From positions 3,720,001 to 3,784,000 of the forward strand of contig OZ241898.1 in assembly GCA_965203525.1 (NCBI GenBank): 64,000 bases of DNA, given 5' to 3'. This DNA comes from WTFV01 sp965203525. GTDB taxonomy: Bacteria > Acidobacteriota > Vicinamibacteria > Vicinamibacterales > UBA8438. Below are positions 18,101 to 26,558 of the stretch, piece by piece. Numbering within the stretch: position 1 is the stretch's first letter; every line of letters starts with the position of its first letter. The notes under the pieces are model-generated. The model worked only from the letters and a program-made list of their open reading frames with translations, had not been told where the DNA came from and made no database searches. The position numbers were made by a program, and so were the translations under genes.

Positions 18101-19298
18101 GGCCTACGTGGCGGCCACCCGCGCCCGCGATCTGCTGGTGGTGCCGGCCGTCGGCGACGCGCCGCACGTGGACGACTGGACCGGTGCGGACGGCGAGTCC
18201 GGCGGAGGTCCCCGCCACCCGTTGCGAGGCGGCTGGGCCAGTCCCCTCTACGCGGCGATCCATCCGCCCCTCCCGAGCCGGCGCCATCCGCGCACGGCGC
18301 CGGGGTGCCCGCGCTTCGGACGCGACTCGGTTCTGGAGCGGCCGGGCGGCGACCCGGCCGGCGACGACAACGTGGCGCCGGGCCGGCACCGGTTCCGGGA
18401 CCCGGCCGAGGAGACCGGCGGCGCCGGGGACACCGGGGAGGCGACGGGCAACGTCGTGCCGTTCCGCGTTCCGACGGCTGCCGAAACCGAAGCGCCCGAG
18501 GCCGGCTATTCGGTCGTCTGGTGGGACCCGCACCGCCTCGCGCTCGGCGTCGGGGCGCCCTTCGGCATCCGCCGCGAGGAGCTGCTGTCGAAGGACGCTC
18601 CAGACGCGGTGGTGGAAGAGGATCTCGAACGCTACCGCGCATGGCGGCGGCGGCGCGAGGCGACCGTCGAGCGGGCCGTCCGTCCGAGCTTCGTACTGGA
18701 GACGGCGAAGGAGTGGGCGCGGGCGGGTTCCGGGAAGCGGGCCGCGGGCGGCGAAACCGCCGGCGGCGGCGCGGACCGGGACGCGGGGCCGGACGGGGCG
18801 CGGGCCCAGGTGACCGTCGAGGAGCTCGAGCGCGCCGCGGGGCGCCCCGCCGGCCCGCGCTTCGGGACGCTCGTCCACGCCGTGCTGGGGACGGCGCCCC
18901 TCGACGCGCCGGACGGGACGCCGCCGCCGGTGGCGGAGATCGCGCGGATGCACGGCCGGGTGTTCGGAGCCGACGCCGAGGAGGTCGCCGCGGCGGCCGA
19001 CGTGGCGGCCCGCGTGCTGTCGCATCCGCTTCTCGCGCGGGCCCGGGCGGCGGCGCGGCGCGGCGAGTGCCGGCGCGAGACGCCGGTGAGCATGCGGACC
19101 GCCGACGGCGTCCTGATCGAAGGGGTGGTCGACGTGGCCTTCCGCGAGGACGGCGTCTGGACCGTCGTCGACTACAAGACGGACCGCGACTTCGAAGAAA
19201 CCGACGTCGAAGTCTACCGCCGCCAGGTCGCCCTCTACGCGGAGATGATCACCCGCGCCACCGGCGGGCCGGCCGTCGCCGTGCTGCTGCGGGTGTAG
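15120..19298 (+). CDS. addA: AddA-like UvrD helicase-nuclease
   Basis: Product of 1392 aa. Superfamily 1 helicase motifs occur in order: Walker A AAGTGKTSE near 50-58, IHGFCADLL, DEFQDTDPLQ near 476, VGDPKQSIYRFRRAD near 518, TVHGAKGLEFPVVV and YVAATRARDLL. A C-terminal nuclease follows (GVVDVAF...VVDYKTDRDFEE, near 1350). The GTG start at 15120 lies in a GTGA overlap with addB, implying translational coupling. Two low-complexity stretches interrupt the fold: about 70 residues of Gly/Arg/Glu between motif Ia and IHGFC, and an internal duplication VNRAFAPL near 564-590. Both are built from DNA repeats spaced 71-72 bp. Confidence 0.88.
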   Translation: MTRGGPRRRAPASTGRRQEGGAAGGPTLADAAARQRIRTSLGESLVVEAAAGTGKTSELVARMVEVLARGDAAVDRILAVTFTEKAAGELKLRLREGLERARQAAGGAAGGDAAGRAPAGKRRGGRESRRGAPGGDAGDRAREGGAPDGGSTAVLRESEVRGEEAREGGAPGGGSADEAAAGVSRLQHLDHAIAHLEEAQVSTIHGFCADLLRERPVEAGVDPCFEVLDDRAAARLFRQAFETWLHGALDDQPPGVRRALRRRSAFFRSEEGGDTGPTDRLRRAAWQLAEWRDFARPWRRERFPREAVIDQLAAHLNEFAELTDKASDRRGDRLFLATQPARALAQTIRATDAVRPRRRDYDGIEAQIVELAANRDFTNPRRGGGTRYCNGVSRAHVLDQHKKIVDVLQQFAKVADADLAALLQEELREPVERYGRLKIEAGRIDFVDLLLAARDLIRGHDDVRRAAQRRYARIFVDEFQDTDPLQAEILLLLAADDPDERDWRNVTPGAGKLFLVGDPKQSIYRFRRADVGVYRQVTAQLVRRGVAGVVLSTSFRSVPAIQRLVNRAFAPLMGAPDDTGLPLTQVDAVNRAFAPLGAAGNAGDGGGSGSSEGGEQRERKEGKGGAGAPRPGYVPLAPHRADDPSRPAVVALPVPSPYGYRRRTTGKAIEASLPDAAGAFVEWLVRESGWTVTERRAESAADGAGTGRVPVEARHVAVLFRRFDSWGSDVTRPWVDALEARGIRHLLVGGRSFHDREEVGALRAALAAVEWPDDELSVFATLRGPLFAVDDETLFAYRHRFRRLHPFRIPPEAADGAADGAERFLPITDALDLLRRLHRRRNDVPIARTVGQLLEETRAHVAFVMQRAGEQVLANVLQIGELAREYEAGGGLSFRGFIEHLRDEAAERQAGEAPILEEGSDGVRIMTVHGAKGLEFPVVVLGDPTARLCRPAAGRFIDSASGLCALRLAGWSPLDLLDHQQEEVGRDREEGVRLAYVAATRARDLLVVPAVGDAPHVDDWTGADGESGGGPRHPLRGGWASPLYAAIHPPLPSRRHPRTAPGCPRFGRDSVLERPGGDPAGDDNVAPGRHRFRDPAEETGGAGDTGEATGNVVPFRVPTAAETEAPEAGYSVVWWDPHRLALGVGAPFGIRREELLSKDAPDAVVEEDLERYRAWRRRREATVERAVRPSFVLETAKEWARAGSGKRAAGGETAGGGADRDAGPDGARAQVTVEELERAAGRPAGPRFGTLVHAVLGTAPLDAPDGTPPPVAEIARMHGRVFGADAEEVAAAADVAARVLSHPLLARARAAARRGECRRETPVSMRTADGVLIEGVVDVAFREDGVWTVVDYKTDRDFEETDVEVYRRQVALYAEMITRATGGPAVAVLLRV
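15453..15650 (+). repeat. In-frame repeats inside addA, 72-bp offset
   Basis: GATGCGG-containing blocks at 15453 and 15525, and CGCGCGAGGGCGGCGCGCCG blocks at 15541 and 15613, each repeat at exactly 72 bp (24 codons). They encode the Gly/Arg/Ala-rich insertion of AddA (GAPGGDAGDR, EGGAPDGGS, EGGAPGGGS). Confidence 0.8.
16811..16906 (+). repeat. 25-bp exact repeat inside addA, 71-bp offset
   Basis: GGTCAACCGCGCGTTCGCCC plus five further bases occurs at 16811 and 16882. Both copies are read in the same protein frame as VNRAFAPL because an adjacent 2-bp difference compensates. The copies bracket a linker that is absent from typical AddA proteins. Confidence 0.8.
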
Positions 19299-19456
19299 GA
19301 CGGGCGATCAGAAGTTTGCAGCGCGCAGCCGCTTCGATGGACGACCGGGGCGGTCGGCGCCGGTCAGTGTCCCCGCGGCTTCGGACGGAAGCACTCGTTG
19401 CCGGTTGCCGGCCGACGTGCTGCCGTTGCCGGCAGGGTGCGGGTGCTCTCGAAACC

Positions 19457-20257
19457 GTGAGCGACAAGTCCGAGGCGGTTCTGCGAGTCGACCAGCTTTT
19501 CCAGTACACCCTTGCGCGGGCCGCTTGCGCAGATGACTCCCGCGAGCGGGAGCTGGGAGCGATTCACCTTCTGAAGTACGCCTACCTGGCTGACTTGGCG
19601 TACGCCAAGTGCAACGGCGGGGCCACGTACACCGGCATACGCTGGCGGTTCCATCACTTCGGCCCGTGGTCGGCCGCCGTCCATCAGCGCATCACGCCGG
19701 CGCTCGTCGAGCAGGCCGGGGCCGATACGCGGTCCATCCCTTCGCCCGACGGCGACTGCGTTCGCTATCACTTCTCGAAATCACGGGCGGACCGGATCGA
19801 GGTCGACATCGGCCCGAGGCTTCCAACCGGCATCAGCGGCGCACTCGTACGGGCCGTGCGCGAGCATGGGTCCGACACGGCCGACCTGCTCAGGCACGTC
19901 TATCTGACGCCGCCCATGCTCGCGGCACGACCGAACGACATCCTGGACTTCACGTCCGTCGTCGAGCCTGACGACCCCGCACGTCTGCCAGCGCCCCGTG
20001 TTCGGCGCACGAAGGCCGAGAAACGGCGCCGAGCCGCCGCGCTGGAGGCCGGGCGGAAGATCCGGCAGCTCCTCGCCAAGCGTCGATCCGCAAGAGTCGT
20101 TCCAGACCCGCCGCCACGCTACGACGAGGTCTTCTTCGCGGGTCTCGAAGAGCGCGACCGCGAAGCCGGGGCGCCTCTGAAGGCATCGTCGGGAACGCTC
20201 AGCTTCGACGATTCCGTGTGGTCGTCCTCGCAGCGCCGTGATCCCGAAATATCCTGA
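19457..20257 (+). CDS. Panacea/SocA-like (DUF4065-type) domain protein
   Basis: Product of 266 aa. Residues about 25-85 contain LLKYAYLADLAYAKCNGG and then WRFHHFGPWSAAVHQRI. This pattern (a [KR]xxYLAD helix, then a HxGPWS-type loop) is seen in Panacea/SocA-type domains, which serve as antitoxins for many toxin classes. The C-terminal third is charged. I placed the start at GTG 19457 because the preceding in-frame sequence is atypical. There is no partner toxin overlapping it; the next gene, on the opposite strand, is the broken restriction-modification gene. The family call is by motif only. Confidence 0.6.
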   Translation: MSDKSEAVLRVDQLFQYTLARAACADDSRERELGAIHLLKYAYLADLAYAKCNGGATYTGIRWRFHHFGPWSAAVHQRITPALVEQAGADTRSIPSPDGDCVRYHFSKSRADRIEVDIGPRLPTGISGALVRAVREHGSDTADLLRHVYLTPPMLAARPNDILDFTSVVEPDDPARLPAPRVRRTKAEKRRRAAALEAGRKIRQLLAKRRSARVVPDPPPRYDEVFFAGLEERDREAGAPLKASSGTLSFDDSVWSSSQRRDPEIS

Positions 20258-20444
20258 CGGGTCGATTCAGTCGATCGTCTCGCCCGATCCTTCATGGTGG
20301 GTTGACAGCCAGACCCTCGCTCGGGGAAGCCTGGTCCGGGCGATCGCCGTACCCCGAACAAAAGCCATTTCGCCTCGTTCCGGTCGGACGCGGGCAGGAT
20401 GCGCGGCAGCACACCCGCGCGGAATTTCGTCTCGGACGCCATAG

Positions 20445-21386
20445 TTACAAAGGAAATAATGTTGGCGACCGTCTCGTTCTATCAGCTTCCATCCTTTTGT
20501 AGCCCGGACGGTATTCATAAAGCTCGTTAAGCGCCCGCACACCTGGACTATCGAAGCTGAATCGCTTGCCAGCCCTGGCTGCACACACGAGCTCCTTCAC
20601 ACACGCAATCGCAGCATCCTTCGCCTGTGGCGTGGTCCAATCAGGGTACGGAAGCCGCTCAAAATCCTTGCTCTGTATATTACGCGTATGATTGATGACG
20701 TTCTTTAGAATACGCGTACACAACTCGGTAAGCGTCCACCCCATGACAAAGAACAATTCGTCATGTTCCACTCCGGGCTTGAGGAACGCACAGGGAGCAC
20801 CACTATCCAGAATATATCCTGGCGGAAGCCACCGCGTGCGCAAGCGTGACGCGATGAGATTCCATGTCAACCCTTCCCTCCCGAAGTAGGGCCTGCCGCC
20901 AACGCCATGAAGATACCATTTTCCTGTCTTCTTATATGTATACACATATTCACCATCGTTCTGCCAAAATATAACCCACCGAGGTTTGGCATATATCACT
21001 TCGCGCGTGGCTTTATTATAGAAACGATAATCCACGTGTGGAATTTTAACAGAAACAGGTTTTTCGTGCCGTGTCCACCTAACCACACGAATCGTGTCTC
21101 CACGCCGTTCGCATTTCAGAATAGCATGCGTCCGAGCCTGCGAGAGTCTTCCGAGCCTGGCTCGCGCCAATTCCCGTGCGAGCGTTATTGGCTCTTTTCC
21201 GAATGAAAATTCGTACGGTTCCTCAACAATGCCATTTGCAATTTCCCGAAGAAACAAATCATTGTTTCCGATCGTCATGCCTGAACTGGCAACTAGTTTA
21301 TCGCCCAGCAATTGGCCGCCAAAATAGCGGGAATATTCGCTATCGACGCGCCAACTGCAATTAGGCGTTGCCTCGATATCTACTAG
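20445..21386 (-). pseudogene. Fragment: specificity domain of the broken R-M gene
   Basis: This is the 3' part of the R-M gene, beyond the IS1380-like insertion. The open frame from 21311 gives 288 aa. Features include FLREIANGIVEEPYEF, DYRFYNKATREVIYAKPRWVIFW and NIQSKDFERLPYPDW, typical of TaqI-like C-terminal recognition domains. It reads on from the segment at 23147-23398 through the restored junction SHTRLVDIEATPNC. It has no start codon of its own that makes sense. Low GC. Confidence 0.75.
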
Positions 21387-23146
21387 CCTGGATTATTCAT
21401 GAAGGTCGGGCATGAGGCCCCGACGGGCCATGCTCGGCCACGAAACGGGGTCTCGGACACGCGTCGGTGCGCGGGCCGCGACGCGTGGAACAGCCTTCAC
21501 GGGTCTGGCGGTTGCGGACAGACGGATTCAGGACCGCCGAGGGCGAGCAACCGTCATCGAAGGCGTCGTTCGCGGGCCCGGCGGTTGCGGACAGGCGGGT
21601 TCAGGCAAGGCTCCGCCGTCGCGGGCGGTGCGGTTCGGGCTACGGGCTGCGCGGGTTTCGGACTACCCGGCGCGGGCGCCGAGGGCCAGCGCGATGCGCC
21701 GCCATGCGTTCAGATGCGGCGTCCCCCGGGGCAGATGCAGGACGATGCGGCGCACGGAGCCGACGACGTGCACGCCGAGCTTCAGCAGCCGGTTGCGCAG
21801 CCACGTCACCTGGGTGCGGGCACAGCCGGTTCGCGCCGCCCGCAGCCGCAGTTCCTGCATGAGCACGTAGGCGGCAGCCGTCAGCAACACGCGCAACTGG
21901 TTCGCCAGGAACCGGCAGCAGCTCGTGCGGTCGATCTGCAGACCGTCCAGCAACTCCTTGATCCGGTTCTCGACGTCGCCGCGGGCGCAGTAGACCTTTT
22001 CGTAGACGAAGCGCGGATTCTGCGGGAGATTCGTCACGACGAAGCGCGGATTGTCCCGCGGCTCGCGGCCCGGATGCCGGACCACTTCGGCCTTGATCAC
22101 GACCCGGCGTTGGCGGTTCCACGTGCGGGCCGCGTAGCGGGTGTCGGTATAGACGTGCTCGGTTCGGCCGCTGGCCCCGCTCTGCGCGCGGGCCGCCGCC
22201 ATGGCGGATTCGGCCTGCCGCACCAACACCGCGTTCCTGCCCATCGCCACCACGTAGTCGAGTCCCGGTTCCGCCTCCAGGAAATCGAAGACCTCCGGGG
22301 TCGCAAAGCCCCCGTCGAGCCGGACGAGAAACGACGTCCGCGGAAACGCCGCCCGCAGCATCGGCAGCAGCCGTCTCAGCAGGCCCAGGCTCCCGTCGGC
22401 CGCCACCGCATTGCCCGGCCGCAGCACCGCCGCGCACAGATACTGCTCCGTCTCGTCGTTGAAGGTCAGGAACGCGAGCAGCGGCAGATAACACCAGCCG
22501 CCGTAGTGTCCGTTGAAGAACGAAAGCTGTTGTGCGCCATGCGTCAGGTCGTCGGTCGGGTCCAGATCGATGGTGATGCGCCGCACCCGCCGCCCCAGCC
22601 GGCGCCGGTGCCGCTCGATGACGCTCGCCGCCAACTCCCGCGCCATGCGATAGAGCGCGCCGCGGCCCGGGCTGTTCTCGAACCGCGAGATCGTCGGTTG
22701 CGACGCCAGCGGCGCGCCGGCCACCGGGTCCCGTCCGAGCAGCAGCTTGTGAACGGGGTCGTCGGCCAGATCGTCGGCATCGTTGCCGTCGGGGTGGCCG
22801 CACGCGATGCCGAAGATCCGCTGCCCGACCAGTTCCGCGAGCGTGTGCCGAATCTTCTCCGGGTCGCGCCGGTCGGCGAGACAGCGGGCAAACGTCTTGA
22901 CGAGGCCGTACACGCGCTCGGCCGCCTTGAGGAGAACGGCTCCGCCGTCGGAGCTGGCGTGCTCGCGGTCGAAGGTGGCGACGAGGGGCTTGTCGAACAG
23001 TTCCGGGAACAGGACAGTCTGTGGTATCGTGTCGGTCGTCACGCAGGGGCCTCCGTGGTGGTGAAAATGCCTGTTGCCACTGCGATTTTACCGCGCGGAG
23101 GCCCTTGTGTCTCTCCCGGATCGGCACCCCCGGTGAATAATCCAGG
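21387..23146 (-). mobile_element. IS1380-like element, copy 1
   Basis: A 1760-bp element bounded by inverted ends CCTGGATTATTCA and flanked by a 4-bp duplication CTAG (21383-21386 and 23147-23150). One transposase gene fills most of it; about 276 bp after the gene are non-coding. It is inserted in the R-M gene. A copy of exactly the same length lies at 40940-42699 in the opposite orientation. Confidence 0.92.
21663..23042 (-). CDS. IS1380-like transposase, copy 1
   Basis: Product of 459 aa. DDE catalytic residues are recognisable in TIDLDPTDD, LVRLDGGF and CARGDVENRIKELLDG, the last being typical of the IS1380 family. The start is GTG at 23042 with GGAGG upstream. It differs from copy 2 at 41044-42423 by very few residues (here TWNRQRRV, there TWKRERRV), so both insertions are recent. 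No frameshift is seen, so it is probably active. Confidence 0.92.
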   Translation of the reverse strand: MTTDTIPQTVLFPELFDKPLVATFDREHASSDGGAVLLKAAERVYGLVKTFARCLADRRDPEKIRHTLAELVGQRIFGIACGHPDGNDADDLADDPVHKLLLGRDPVAGAPLASQPTISRFENSPGRGALYRMARELAASVIERHRRRLGRRVRRITIDLDPTDDLTHGAQQLSFFNGHYGGWCYLPLLAFLTFNDETEQYLCAAVLRPGNAVAADGSLGLLRRLLPMLRAAFPRTSFLVRLDGGFATPEVFDFLEAEPGLDYVVAMGRNAVLVRQAESAMAAARAQSGASGRTEHVYTDTRYAARTWNRQRRVVIKAEVVRHPGREPRDNPRFVVTNLPQNPRFVYEKVYCARGDVENRIKELLDGLQIDRTSCCRFLANQLRVLLTAAAYVLMQELRLRAARTGCARTQVTWLRNRLLKLGVHVVGSVRRIVLHLPRGTPHLNAWRRIALALGARAG

Positions 23147-23398
23147 CTAGCCGGGTATGGCTTCCAAAAACCCGAACATGACGTCTTTGACCTTGTTTCA
23201 CAAGCGAAATCAAAATCATATTCTGTGCCGTGTCATTGAACTCACCCGGAACGGCAGATATCTCAACCTGACACCGGTCTTGTAACCAACGCCGAAGACC
23301 TCGCATGGTCGATATCGTTAGTATCGTGTCGCTACAAATAAAACAGAGTCGCCCGCCAGGCTTCAGCAAATCCACACACTTGAGCAAAAAGAAAGCAT
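23147..23398 (-). pseudogene. Fragment: central methyltransferase part of the broken R-M gene
   Basis: A short stretch of host gene trapped between the IS1380-like and IS66-like elements. In the restored frame it reads FFLLKCVDLLKPGGRLCFIC and EFNDTAQNMILISL, the region after motif IV of an N6-adenine methyltransferase. It is low in GC. It joins its two neighbours in frame once the elements and one copy of each target duplication are removed. Confidence 0.75.
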
Positions 23399-25322
23399 GT
23401 CTTGGGTTACCGGGTCGGGCGAAAAAAATCCACGAAAGAGTGTGCAGGTACGGCGGCCACGTGCCGATATGTGAAGTATGGCGCGCAAGAACGATGACCG
23501 GAGCGGTTCGATGGGGGCTGGGCCTCGGCGGGACCCCCGGGACGTGCGCATCGAACACCTCGAACGAGAAAAGGCGAAGCTGATCGAGGATCGGGACCAC
23601 TGGAAGCGCCGCAGCGAGGACCTGCAGGGCCACAGCGAGGACCTGAAGCGCCGCATCGAGCGCCTGGAGAAGGAACTCGAGGCCGCCCGGCGCGCCGGAC
23701 GCCGGCAGGCCGCCCCCTTCGCCAAGGACCGCCGGCAGGGAACCGGACGCCGCCCGGGACGGCGCGCCGGCGCAGAATACGGGAAGCAGGGAACCCGCCG
23801 GCCGCCGACCCGGGTGGACGAGACCCATGCGGCGCCCGCCCCGAAGACGTGCCCCGACTGCGGCGGCCACGTCGCCGTGGAGCGGGTGGCGGCGCAGTAT
23901 CAGGAAGACGTGCCGGACGTGCGCCCGCTGGTGCGCCGCTTCGACGTCGAGGTGGGCCGTTGCGCGCAGTGCCGGCGGCGCGTGCAGGGCCGGCACCCCT
24001 TGCAGACCTCCGATGCGCTCGGCGCGGCCGGCGTGCAGTGGGGGCCGAACGTCGCCGCGCTGACCGCCGAGTTGCACACCGAGTCGGGCCTGCCACTGGA
24101 GAAGACCGCCCGCGTGCTGCGGACCCGGTTCGGACTGCACGTGACCAAAGGCGGCCTGGTCCGACTGCTGCACCGCACGGCCGACGCGGCGGCGCCCGCG
24201 TATGCGGCGCTGTGCGAGCAGGTCCGCCGCAGCCCGGTGGTCACGCCGGACGAGACCGGCTGGCGCGTGGACGCGACCCGCCACTGGCTGTGGGCGTTCG
24301 CCACCCCGGAGACGACGGTGTACTCCATCTGCGCCGGCCGCGGGTTCGCCGACGCGGCGGCGGTGCTCGGCGCCGACTTCGCGGGCGTGCTGGTGCGGGA
24401 CGGATGGGTGGCGTATCGCGGCTTCGAGCACGCGCCCCACCAGACCTGCCTGGCGCATCTGCTGCGGCGCTGCAAGGACCTGCGGACCGATCATCCCGAC
24501 AGCCCCTGGGCCGCCGCCGTGCAGACGGTCCTGCAGGACGCCCTCGCCCTGCGGACCCGCTGCAACGCCGGCGGCATCGGCGAGCACGGCCTCGCGTCGG
24601 CCCGCGGTCGGCTCGAAGCCCGGCTCGGCCGGCTGATCGACGCCCCGCCGCCGCTGGCCCCCGCCGAGCGCTTCGCCAGGCACCTGACCCGCGAATTCGA
24701 GGCCGTGTTCCTCTTCCTGCGCGACCCGTCCCTCGACGCCACCAACTGGCGGGCCGAACACGCCATCCGACCCGCGGTGGTCACCCGCAAGGTCTGCGGC
24801 GGCAACCGCACCCGGCGCGGGGCCGACACCCAGCAGATCCTGGCCAGCGTCGTGCGCACCGCCCGCCAGCGACAGCTCGACCCCCGCGCCCTGTTCACCA
24901 CGATGCTGCGCGCCCCCGAACCGGTCGTGCCCGAAGCCCTCGCCCTGCCGCCGCCTGCCTGACGGCCGGCGCGGGAACCACGCATCCGCCTTCCGCCCGG
25001 GCCCGCGCGGCCTACGACCCCGGACCGATACCCGCGGAAGCCGCGCCCCCGGCAATCCCCGGCCCGCTCGCCGCCATCTCGACGCCGGGCCGGCCGCGAC
25101 CGCCCGGCCTGCTCCACGTCCGGGCTGCGCCGCCGCGCCGAAGACAACGCCCGCAAGAAACGCTGCGCCGATTGCCGCTTCCATACGGCAGAACCCGTCC
25201 CGCCAGAACGACAAAACTGTGCACGGCGCAGCATCGTCAGGCCGTAACTTCCCCGAACGTCCGCTTCATTTCGCCCCGTGGCCATTGGCCAAATCGGTCC
25301 CGAACGCCCGGTAACCCAAGAC
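23399..25322 (+). mobile_element. IS66-like element with 8-bp target duplication
   Basis: A 1924-bp element. The ends are a 16-bp perfect inverted repeat, GTCTTGGGTTACCGGG at the left and its complement at the right. The 8-bp duplication GAAAGCAT lies at 23391-23398 and 25323-25330, the length expected for the IS66 family. It carries only the tnpC-type gene (no tnpA or tnpB). The 360 bp after the gene (24963-25322) hold no further gene I can support. Confidence 0.9.
23478..24962 (+). CDS. IS66-like transposase (TnpC type)
   Basis: Product of 494 aa. An N-terminal coiled coil (about residues 24-75) is followed by a basic linker and a zinc finger (CPDC at 125-128, then CAQC). The DDE domain has TPDETGW, VRDGWVAYRGF and TNWRAEHAIRPAV. 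The ATG at 23478 lies 79 bp inside the left end. No disruption is visible. Confidence 0.9.
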   Translation: MARKNDDRSGSMGAGPRRDPRDVRIEHLEREKAKLIEDRDHWKRRSEDLQGHSEDLKRRIERLEKELEAARRAGRRQAAPFAKDRRQGTGRRPGRRAGAEYGKQGTRRPPTRVDETHAAPAPKTCPDCGGHVAVERVAAQYQEDVPDVRPLVRRFDVEVGRCAQCRRRVQGRHPLQTSDALGAAGVQWGPNVAALTAELHTESGLPLEKTARVLRTRFGLHVTKGGLVRLLHRTADAAAPAYAALCEQVRRSPVVTPDETGWRVDATRHWLWAFATPETTVYSICAGRGFADAAAVLGADFAGVLVRDGWVAYRGFEHAPHQTCLAHLLRRCKDLRTDHPDSPWAAAVQTVLQDALALRTRCNAGGIGEHGLASARGRLEARLGRLIDAPPPLAPAERFARHLTREFEAVFLFLRDPSLDATNWRAEHAIRPAVVTRKVCGGNRTRRGADTQQILASVVRTARQRQLDPRALFTTMLRAPEPVVPEALALPPPA

Positions 25323-25844
25323 GAAAGCATAGGTCTCCTTCTTTATCTTCATGCCATTGCGAACACCGAAAATACTATCCAGGCTGTCCTCGATCGTGGG
25401 ATCAATACTTCCACCGAATGGTGGATTACCGACAATCAGATCGAAGAATTCGAGTGAAGAATTGAGATACAGACGCCGGTCAAGGGCTACGCGACGGTCA
25501 CAGTGTGGAGGAAGCCATCGAAAAAAATCGCCTCGCTCGATGTTCTCCGGAATATTCCCCAGACCTCGCCTGCTCCACTCGGCAGTGAATTTCGCCATTG
25601 CTCTCTCGTCGATCTCGCACCCATATAGATGGTTACGTGCCCAGAGAGTCGAGTGCTCCGACTTTTGGTTTCTATCGACGACGTCGAGAATAGCGAACAC
25701 AAAAGATCCTGTTCCCAGTGAAGGCTCCAGAATTCGCTCATCGGGGCGGATCTGCAGTTGATGAATGATCGCCTTTGCAACCGATGGCGGCGTAAAGAAC
25801 TGCCCAAGCTGTCGCTTGGGTTCACCGCAAGAGCTTGGCTTGGC
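25266..25844 (-). pseudogene. Fragment: methyltransferase motifs I-IV of the broken R-M gene
   Basis: The frame continues directly from the TGA at 25845 and reads RQLGQFFTPPSVAKAI, RILEPSLGTGSF and FFDLIVGNPPFG, clear N6-adenine methyltransferase motifs. No ATG, GTG or TTG occurs in this frame before the motif I phenylalanine. The only in-frame start is GTG at 25700, inside the SAM-binding motif. Gene sense ends at the IS66-like insertion (25323); the last codons to 25266 come from the element. Confidence 0.8.
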
Positions 25845-26558
25845 TCATCGCACAGAAAGGCCTTCCTGAGTTGCTGCTGTCACATCCCAATCATTACTAC
25901 CGAGAAATCTATCGACGGCACTACGGTACTTCTTCAAGTCGCGGTCGCGGTTAATCCGCAACCGTCGTTCGCCGTCTTCGTAAAGTGCTAACAGGGCCTC
26001 TACTTTCTCTCGCATTTTCTTTTGCGGTACTACAGCCGGATCATACGCATTAAAGAAAACCTTCGCCTTCAGCATCATCTGGCCCGGCCCGGAGTCGAAC
26101 GTGATATAATCGAGCCAATCCAGCATATCGGTGAATACAACCGAAGGCTCGATATTGCCACCGTCGTCTTGAATTGCCAGCTTGACCATCAGTAGATAAT
26201 ACGAATCTATCTGCCGCGCAGTGATAGCCGATAACACTTTCTTGAGGGAAACTAGATTGGGCTGACCCTCCGACCCGACCAGTCCTGTCTTGACGTTGAT
26301 CGGGTGGTAGATATCCTTATCAAGTAACCACACATCACCCATACTTCTGGCTCGCTTCTGTCCATTGGATCCACGCTGATATCCCGTTCGATGCTTGACC
26401 GTGAGCAAGGCGGTGGTTTTCTCGTCGACGAGGTCGGCGAGCTTGTGACCGATTTCCTTACCTTTTGCGATTTCCATGAAATAGTCCGCCGCCACTTCTG
26501 ATTCCCAGAACTCCTGCGTCTCGGCGGTGACGCGATGAATCGTGTTGGTTGTCAACAT
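25845..26558 (-). CDS. Nuclease-like N-terminal part of the R-M enzyme
   Basis: Open frame of 237 aa from ATG 26558 (GGAG upstream) to TGA 25845. It contains MGDVWLLDKDIYHPINVKTG, where D75 and N88-V-K90 fit a degenerate PD-(D/E)xK restriction site (Asn replaces the middle acid), followed by helices. It may be a stand-alone restriction enzyme, or the N-terminal domain of a single-chain enzyme cut short by a nonsense change. The second is favoured because the downstream methyltransferase is in the same frame and lacks a usable start. Confidence 0.65.
   Translation of the reverse strand: MLTTNTIHRVTAETQEFWESEVAADYFMEIAKGKEIGHKLADLVDEKTTALLTVKHRTGYQRGSNGQKRARSMGDVWLLDKDIYHPINVKTGLVGSEGQPNLVSLKKVLSAITARQIDSYYLLMVKLAIQDDGGNIEPSVVFTDMLDWLDYITFDSGPGQMMLKAKVFFNAYDPAVVPQKKMREKVEALLALYEDGERRLRINRDRDLKKYRSAVDRFLGSNDWDVTAATQEGLSVR

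Larger units (their letters stand above)
20445..26558 (-). pseudogene. Type IIG-like restriction-modification gene, broken by two IS and a TGA
   Basis: Joining the flanks after removing the IS1380-like element (with CTAG duplication) and the IS66-like element (with GAAAGCAT duplication) gives one continuous frame of 2418 bp (806 codons). It is interrupted only by TGA at 25845-25847 (codon 238). The restored product has a nuclease-like N-terminus, then GQFFTPPSVAKAI and EPSLGTGSF (motif I, 278-286), GNPPF (motif IV, 377-381), LLKPGGRLCFICSD, and a C-terminal target-recognition part with LPYPDW. This is the order of single-chain Eco57I-like enzymes that cut and methylate DNA. The host DNA between the IS copies is visibly less GC-rich than its surroundings, a sign of transfer. 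Confidence 0.85.

Noticed and set aside
14892..19025. 1377-aa antisense frame opposite addA
   Set aside because: Composition-driven shadow of the helicase gene; Arg/Pro/His-rich without motifs.
20119..20442. 107-aa minus-strand frame between the Panacea-like gene and R-M gene (MASETKFRAGVLPRI...)
   Set aside because: The start looks protein-like, but the frame soon becomes Arg/Ser-rich and overlaps the Panacea-like gene. Possibly a decayed N-terminus; unsupported.
23088..25214. 708-aa minus-strand frame opposite the IS66-like transposase
   Set aside because: Joins antisense of the IS with a real R-M fragment by chance; only the 23147-23398 part is genuine gene sequence.
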